Of a DNA stretch of 64,000 nucleotides, positions 60,112 through 64,000 are shown in pieces. How positions within the stretch are numbered: position 1 is the first letter of the stretch; each line of letters starts with the position of its first letter. The DNA is taken from NCBI GenBank assembly GCA_016124275.1, contig WGOA01000006.1:1-64000 (forward strand). Reading direction: 5' to 3'. The translations under genes and the position numbers were made by a program. The notes beneath the pieces were generated by a model. It was not told the DNA's origin, made no database searches, and worked only from the letters and a program-made list of their open reading frames with translations. Source of the DNA: Bacteroidota bacterium. Lineage in GTDB: Bacteria; Bacteroidota; Bacteroidia; Chitinophagales; BACL12.

Positions 60112-60215
60112 CGGGCGGTTGCCTTTGAGCCGCCCGTTTGAAAATTCCGGGAGGCTCTTTGCCTTTCCCGTCTATGATAGCCGGCGGCCGGCGCGCGGGG
60201 AACGCGCGCCCGGCC
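60112..60215. repeat. GC-rich hairpins before the MNT gene
   Basis: CGGGCGG (60112-60118) pairs with CCGCCCG (60130-60136). Further on GGCCGGCGCGCG (60186-60197) pairs with CGCGCGCCCGGCC (60203-60215), with one bulged base and a GGGAA loop, giving a 12-bp stem of G-C pairs only. Both may act as terminators or simply mark an element boundary. The function is not shown. Confidence 0.5.
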
Positions 60216-60429
60216 AGGCCGGAACTCAGTCGCAACTCAATAGGTCAAGAGCAGAGTAGATAATCAGGATCAGCTTGGGAGTTTTTCATGGAAAAGAGGC
60301 ACACTTGAGTACTGGTTAGACGAGCAATTTGTTAATATTTTGAAGGTCCCGATCTGCCTAGGGCAATAATTGGTTATAGTACGGGTCAAGATCAGGACAT
60401 GCAAAGGTAAAATTGATTAGTTTAGGCCA

Positions 60430-60750
60430 ATGGAGAAAACTAATACCATACTGCTCAATCAAATTAAAAAAATAATCAGAGAAAGAGAACCTGGAGCAAA
60501 GATTTATTTTTATGGGTCACGTAGTAGAGGTGAGGCTAAAAAAGATTCGGACCTTGATTTACTCATCCTTTTGCCTTCCAATTCCACTACTTCTATTATG
60601 GAGCATGCTATTGCTTATTCACTATTTGACTTGGAGTTTGATCATGGAGTAGTAATTAGCCCTATGATTTATATGGAAGACGATTGGAACACAAAGTACA
60701 AACATACACTTATTTATAAAAATATTATGCGTGAAGCGCGACTGCTATGA
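60430..60750 (+). CDS. MNT-type minimal nucleotidyltransferase
   Basis: A 106-residue protein with the nucleotidyltransferase pattern GSRSRGEAKKDSDLDLLI (G-S-x-x-R-G-x-A-x-x-x-SDxDL), in which the two aspartates bind magnesium, and the third acidic position probably in MEHAIAYSLFDLEFDHG or VVISP. MNT proteins pair with HEPN proteins as toxin-antitoxin modules in which the transferase AMPylates (adds AMP to) a tyrosine of the HEPN ribonuclease and inactivates it. The next frame begins at 60747 with an ATGA overlap and looks like a HEPN protein, but it is cut off after some 30 residues. The composition is AT-rich, unlike the genes to the right. Confidence 0.88.
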   Translation: MEKTNTILLNQIKKIIREREPGAKIYFYGSRSRGEAKKDSDLDLLILLPSNSTTSIMEHAIAYSLFDLEFDHGVVISPMIYMEDDWNTKYKHTLIYKNIMREARLL

Positions 60751-60843
60751 AAGAATATCGCTCCGAGGATTATATTCAGTATCGGATTCAGCGTGCATGG
60801 GAAACTATTGCAGAAGTTCAAGTTCACTTAGATAACATTTCCC
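60747..60843 (+). pseudogene. HEPN-domain protein truncated after about 30 residues
   Basis: The frame starts at an ATG that overlaps the MNT stop (ATGA) and reads MKEYRSEDYIQYRIQRAWET, then IAEVQVHLDN. This matches the start of HEPN partners (YIxYRLxRAxETLxxAxxLLE), which are normally about 110-140 residues with an R-x4-6-H motif. Directly after LDN the sequence changes into the start of the phosphatase gene in a different frame (ATG at 60844), so four fifths of the protein, with its RNase motif, are missing. The module is therefore an antidote-type enzyme without its target. Confidence 0.7.
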
Positions 60844-61296
60844 ATGAACATCCTGATGGTATGCCTGGGCAACATTTGCCGTTCGCCCTTAGCGCAGGGC
60901 ATTTTGGAGGCCAAAATTGCGGAGAAGGGCCTTCCCTGGAGCGTAGACTCTGCGGGAACGGGCTCCTGGCATGCGGGCGATCCGCCAGATCCCCGGTCAG
61001 TGGCCATTGCCCGGAAATACGGGCTGGACATCAGCGGGCAGCGCGCGCGGCAAGTGCGTTCGGTAGATTTTGAGACATTTGACCTGATTGTGGCGATGGA
61101 CGCTACGAACTACAACGATCTCCAGCGAATGGCTCTGGACGAACGGGAGAAAGCCAAAATCAAGCTGATGCTCAACTTCGTTGAACCCGGGAAAAATCAG
61201 GGGGTACCCGATCCCTATTGGGACGACGACGGGTTTGACAAGGTTTATCGCATGTTGGACGAGGCTTGTGAGCAACTGATCCGGCAAGTCGGGTAA
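60844..61296 (+). CDS. Low-molecular-weight protein-tyrosine phosphatase
   Basis: A 150-residue LMW phosphatase with the P-loop C7-x5-R13 in MVCLGNICRSP and the general acid D123 in VPDPYWDDDGF. SVDSAGTGSWHAGDPPDPRS and RKYGLDISGQRARQV are typical. It removes phosphate from tyrosine residues, in bacteria often those of polysaccharide tyrosine kinases. The length and motifs are normal, and the ATG at 60844 is the family start. It follows the HEPN remnant directly, without its own obvious promoter, and precedes hisS by 153 bases on the same strand. A cytoplasmic cousin of the exported phosphatase-like protein at 41334, but the two are not close in sequence. Confidence 0.93.
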   Translation: MNILMVCLGNICRSPLAQGILEAKIAEKGLPWSVDSAGTGSWHAGDPPDPRSVAIARKYGLDISGQRARQVRSVDFETFDLIVAMDATNYNDLQRMALDEREKAKIKLMLNFVEPGKNQGVPDPYWDDDGFDKVYRMLDEACEQLIRQVG

Positions 61297-61449
61297 GGGA
61301 GGCAGCAAGTTGGGGAGGGCGGGCGGTAAATGGAGGATCGGGGGCTGCAGGTGGGCGAGCGTGGAGCCAACCTTGAGGGACACCGTAAGGGAAAACCGAC
61401 CTATCCCGCCTATTTTTGCGGCAGGACCGCGAAAATGGTCCGGCTTCTG

Positions 61450-62820
61450 ATGAATGTAAAACCGGCTCTTCCCAAGGGAACACGAGATTTTAACGCCGAA
61501 CAGGTTGTCAAGCGCAATTTTATCCGCGACACCATTGTCGGAGCATACGAGCGCTTTGGCTTTGAGCCGTTGGAGACTCCGGCCATGGAATTGCTCAGCA
61601 CACTCACGGGCAAGTACGGCACCGAAGGCGACCAGTTGCTGTTCCGCATTCTCAAATCGGGCGATTTTCTGCGCAGCGCCGATGCTACCGCATTGAGCAA
61701 AAAAGATGCGCGTGCCGTGTTGCCGGAGATTGCCGAGAAAGGGCTTCGCTATGACCTGACCGTGCCCTTTGCCCGCTATGTGGTCATGAACCAGCACAAC
61801 CTGACCATGCCCTTCCGCCGCTACCAGGTGCAGCCCGTCTGGCGGGCGGACCGGCCCCAAAAAGGCCGCTACCAGGAATTCTGGCAGTGCGACGCGGACG
61901 TGGTCGGAACCAACTCTATGCTGAGCGAAGTGGAGTTCATCCAGATCTACCACGAGGTGTTCCAAAAGCTGGGCATCAAAGCCAAACTGCGGATCAACAA
62001 CCGTAAGATTCTACATGGTATGGCGTCGCTGATCAAGGCGCACGAGTTTTTTGTTCCCATCTGCACGGCCATTGACAAAATGGACAAAATCGGGGCCGAA
62101 GGGGTGCGCGAAGAACTGCTGAAACTGGGCTTGAGCACCGAGCAGGTTACTCAATTGGAGCAATTGCTGGCGCTGGAAGGGTCCAACATGATGCGCCTCA
62201 ACGAGCTGGCGGACCGCTTTGCCAGCACCTGGATCGATCCCAAAGGCATTGAGGAAATGTGGGAAATCCTCTCGTACATCAGTCAACTGGGGCTGGAGTC
62301 GCTGGAGGTTCAGTTTGATCTGTCGCTGGCACGCGGCCTGAGCTACTACACCGGAACCATCTTTGAAGTAGTGGCCCCCGACCACGCCATCGGCAGCATT
62401 TCCGGTGGTGGCCGCTACGACGATCTCACCGGCATTTTCGGGCTCCCCGATGTGTCCGGCGTGGGCATCTCGTTTGGCCTGGAACGACTGTTTGACATTC
62501 TGGAAGAACAGGGCTGGCCGGTTGATTTCAGCCGAACGGGCACCCGGGTAGTGTTTCTGCCTTTTGAGGCGCAAGGCATCCCGCGAGCGCTGGAATGCCT
62601 GCAACAAGTTCGCGCGGCGGGTATCAAGGCCGAACTCTTTCCCGACGTGGACGTGAAAATGGGCAAAAAGGTCAAGTACGCCGACAAGCGCGGCATTCCT
62701 TTTGCGGCGGTTTTGGGCTCCGATGAAATTGCCGCGGGCACCATTACGCTCAAGGAACTGGCTACCGGCAACCAGGAGCGCCTTAGCCTTGATGAACTGG
62801 TGAAGCGCTTGCTGGCCTGA
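61450..62820 (+). CDS. hisS: Histidyl-tRNA synthetase
   Basis: A 456-residue class II tRNA synthetase that charges tRNA-His. I take the ATG at 61450 because the family begins there (MNVKPALPKGTRDFN); the open frame upstream to 61330 is glycine-rich and unlike the family, and an ATG at 61435 is a weaker choice. Motif 1 is DTIVGAYERFGFEPLETPAMEL, motif 2 is FRRYQVQPVWRADRPQKGRY with EFWQCDADVVG, the histidine-A loops appear in LARGLSYYTGTIFEV, and motif 3 is SISGGGRYDDLTGIF with GVGISFGLERL. The C-terminal anticodon-binding domain (about 370-456) is complete and ends in LVKRLLA. The length is normal for the class. Confidence 0.96.
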   Translation: MNVKPALPKGTRDFNAEQVVKRNFIRDTIVGAYERFGFEPLETPAMELLSTLTGKYGTEGDQLLFRILKSGDFLRSADATALSKKDARAVLPEIAEKGLRYDLTVPFARYVVMNQHNLTMPFRRYQVQPVWRADRPQKGRYQEFWQCDADVVGTNSMLSEVEFIQIYHEVFQKLGIKAKLRINNRKILHGMASLIKAHEFFVPICTAIDKMDKIGAEGVREELLKLGLSTEQVTQLEQLLALEGSNMMRLNELADRFASTWIDPKGIEEMWEILSYISQLGLESLEVQFDLSLARGLSYYTGTIFEVVAPDHAIGSISGGGRYDDLTGIFGLPDVSGVGISFGLERLFDILEEQGWPVDFSRTGTRVVFLPFEAQGIPRALECLQQVRAAGIKAELFPDVDVKMGKKVKYADKRGIPFAAVLGSDEIAAGTITLKELATGNQERLSLDELVKRLLA

Positions 62821-62864
62821 CCGGGTTAGGGCATTGACCTACCCCAACACGGATAGCGCAGCCC

Positions 62865-64000
62865 TCACAGCCCCGTCAAAATGACGCTGCGGGTAAGCCC
62901 CCCTTCGACCCACTCCACATGGTACATACCGGCGGGCAAATTGCTTAGATCAACCTGCCCTACCGAATCGGCATCCAGGTTTAACGTGCGAACCAGGCGG
63001 CCATCGTCGGAGAGGACGCGCAAGGTAGCTGGACCCCTTCGCCCGGAAGGCAAGGCTTGAAACACGCCGTTTGTAGGATTGGGCCAGAGCAACAAATCGG
63101 CGTCATCCTGGTCAGCAGATTCTTCGCGTGCAGTAGCTCCCGGAGGCAGTGTCTTAAAAAGCACGCTCGTGTACGTCTGCCCAACATAGGTGGCCGCTCC
63201 GCCCAAATTGCGGCAAATGCTGACCAGGTAAATCCGGTAAAACTTGTTGGACAAAAGCGGGGTTAACAGGCGCTGGCTCAGCGCAGGTCCTGCATACGCC
63301 TGGCGCAAGGGCTGACCCGGCGACTGGATGTACATCAAGGTGCCACCAATCGATTCGTCCCTGGGCTCCCAAGAGACCATGGCATTGGTAGAGGCCGGAT
63401 TTGCCGAAGGGCCAAAGGGCGGTAAACACGGTGACGTGTTGAAATACATGGGGTATGACCATTCGCTTTCGCTGCCATCCGTGCAATATGCTTTAACCTG
63501 AACCTGGTGCACCGCACCCTCTTTAAGGCCGTTTAGCTGCACTTCAGGGGTAAACGTCAGGTCGCCGTAGGACCAAATCGCATCGGCGTGATTGGGAGTT
63601 TGGTACCGCCATTGGTAATAGTCCGCGCGGTAAACCGGCGTAATAGAAAGTCTGGCTGAAGCAGGGCTGTTGTCCAGCAACAAGGCCGGATAGGGCGAAT
63701 GGCACTCGGTTCCTATCACAGCAGTATCTACGGATACCCATTGCGTATCCTTAACCACACAGCCGCTTTCCGCACCATAGAATCGGCTATGGATGACCGG
63801 ATATACGCCCGGATTTCGGTAGCGATGCGGGGCCGGAAGACGCTCATCCAGGACAATGCCATCGCCGTAGTTCCATCGCGAAAATTCTGCCCCGGTTTGG
63901 GGAAAATCCACCAAGGGAGAAACGGCAACTGCTCCATTGGCGTCAACAGTTGCAGTAAAGGAGGGATCGGGCAATCCATTGCCCAGATTCAACGTAAAAT
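62865..64000 (-). CDS. PKD-containing T9SS cargo, 3' part (runs off the window)
   Basis: The frame is open at the window edge, so only the last 378 or so codons are visible; the TTG at 63992 is not its start. The visible part begins with a PKD-type domain (FSRWNYGDGIVLDERLPAPHRYRNPGVYPVIHS, trimmed), continues with FN3/beta-sandwich segments (YRADYYQWRYQTPNHAD, VSWEPRDESIGGTLMYIQSPG, NKFYRIYLVSICRN) and ends with a T9SS type A sorting domain (LLLWPNPTNGVFQA, LPAGMYHVEWVE). It is convergent with hisS, 44 bases apart. The N-terminal function cannot be seen. Confidence 0.82.
   Translation of the reverse strand, partial: FTLNLGNGLPDPSFTATVDANGAVAVSPLVDFPQTGAEFSRWNYGDGIVLDERLPAPHRYRNPGVYPVIHSRFYGAESGCVVKDTQWVSVDTAVIGTECHSPYPALLLDNSPASARLSITPVYRADYYQWRYQTPNHADAIWSYGDLTFTPEVQLNGLKEGAVHQVQVKAYCTDGSESEWSYPMYFNTSPCLPPFGPSANPASTNAMVSWEPRDESIGGTLMYIQSPGQPLRQAYAGPALSQRLLTPLLSNKFYRIYLVSICRNLGGAATYVGQTYTSVLFKTLPPGATAREESADQDDADLLLWPNPTNGVFQALPSGRRGPATLRVLSDDGRLVRTLNLDADSVGQVDLSNLPAGMYHVEWVEGGLTRSVILTGL

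Larger units (their letters stand above)
59174..60429. other. Gene-poor decayed region
   Basis: Apart from the promoter of copy 2 and the relic at 59442-59708, no coding sequence with family features appears in this 1.25-kb stretch. The short open frames at about 59773-60235 have no recognisable motif. The segment from 60100 to 60240 is rich in GC hairpins, and from 60240 the composition drops to that of the MNT gene that follows, so a junction probably lies near there. Confidence 0.6.

Noticed and set aside
59773..60235. Two overlapping small minus-strand frames near the GC hairpins
   Set aside because: No start context, no recognisable domain and mixed composition; most likely non-coding decay.
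1..64000. CRISPR array, retron, restriction or phage defence cluster
   Set aside because: I saw no regularly spaced direct repeats, reverse transcriptase, cas, methyltransferase or restriction genes. The toxin-antitoxin remnants are scattered single modules, so I do not call a defence island.
1..64000. tRNA or rRNA genes
   Set aside because: No cloverleaf with a GTTCRA T-arm and no rRNA core sequence was noticed in the gaps between genes. A tRNAscan run would settle it.

Overview
The window looks like chromosomal DNA of a GC-moderate member of the Bacteroidota. Eight or more large proteins end in a type IX secretion (T9SS) C-terminal sorting domain, with a WPNPTxG entry, a central LxDLSGR-like turn and a final PxGxYxLRL-like strand. 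DUF4293, the MsbA-like ABC exporter signature and choice-of-anchor-D repeats also fit. Shine-Dalgarno sites are generally absent, and a few TTG-N19/20-TAnnTTTG-like promoters can be found. Flavobacteriales or a neighbouring order is my guess only. I found no rRNA, tRNA, CRISPR array or phage.

Layout. 1-1.4 kb is a low-GC scar: an IS3-type transposase start, an RHS gene cut by the IS end, and an antitoxin whose toxin has decayed. 1.5-4.8 kb holds a YifB/ComM ATPase and a GT39-type membrane glycosyltransferase. 4.9-13.8 kb has two T9SS cargo genes, a phospholipase-D-like protein and a 2163-residue repeat protein. 14-20.3 kb is mostly housekeeping: DUF4293, truA, an MsbA-like exporter and gltA, with a zeta-toxin pair inserted. 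20.3-24.1 kb has a lipase-like hydrolase, BtpA-like protein, a small outer-membrane protein and a SnoaL-like protein, closed by a clear terminator. 24.3-29.9 kb is a four-gene export operon: a PapD/DUF916-like chaperone, two related secreted subunits and a usher-like outer-membrane protein. I do not recognise it as a named system. 29.9-37.8 kb has a T9SS cargo gene, a palindromic element, a coiled-coil lipoprotein and a phosphorelay pair (hybrid kinase plus NtrC-type regulator). 37.8-41.1 kb is a protein-bound cysteine synthesis operon in which the sulfur carrier is fused to its own E1 and a rhodanese. 41.1-48.7 kb has an exported LMW-phosphatase-like protein, a YpfJ-type peptidase, a PQQ-type sugar dehydrogenase, a CAP protein, an FMN reductase and mnmE.

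48.7-52.5 kb encodes one lipoprotein that seems to join a metallophosphoesterase, an atypical kinase-like region and an Omp85-type barrel; mnmE starts one base after it. 52.6-60.4 kb is a duplicated and decaying block: two copies of a beta-helix gene coupled to a reporter-type T9SS gene. One beta-helix copy is collapsed by an internal deletion. The other has lost its ATG and carries an in-frame TAA. Relics of a propeller sensor and of a second phosphoesterase lie among them. 60.4-62.8 kb has an MNT nucleotidyltransferase with a truncated HEPN partner abutting a tyrosine phosphatase, then hisS. The window ends in the 3' part of another T9SS cargo gene.

The strongest leads are the chaperone/subunit/usher-like operon, the CysO-E1-rhodanese fusion with its JAMM protease, the three-part phosphoesterase-barrel protein, and the decaying duplication.
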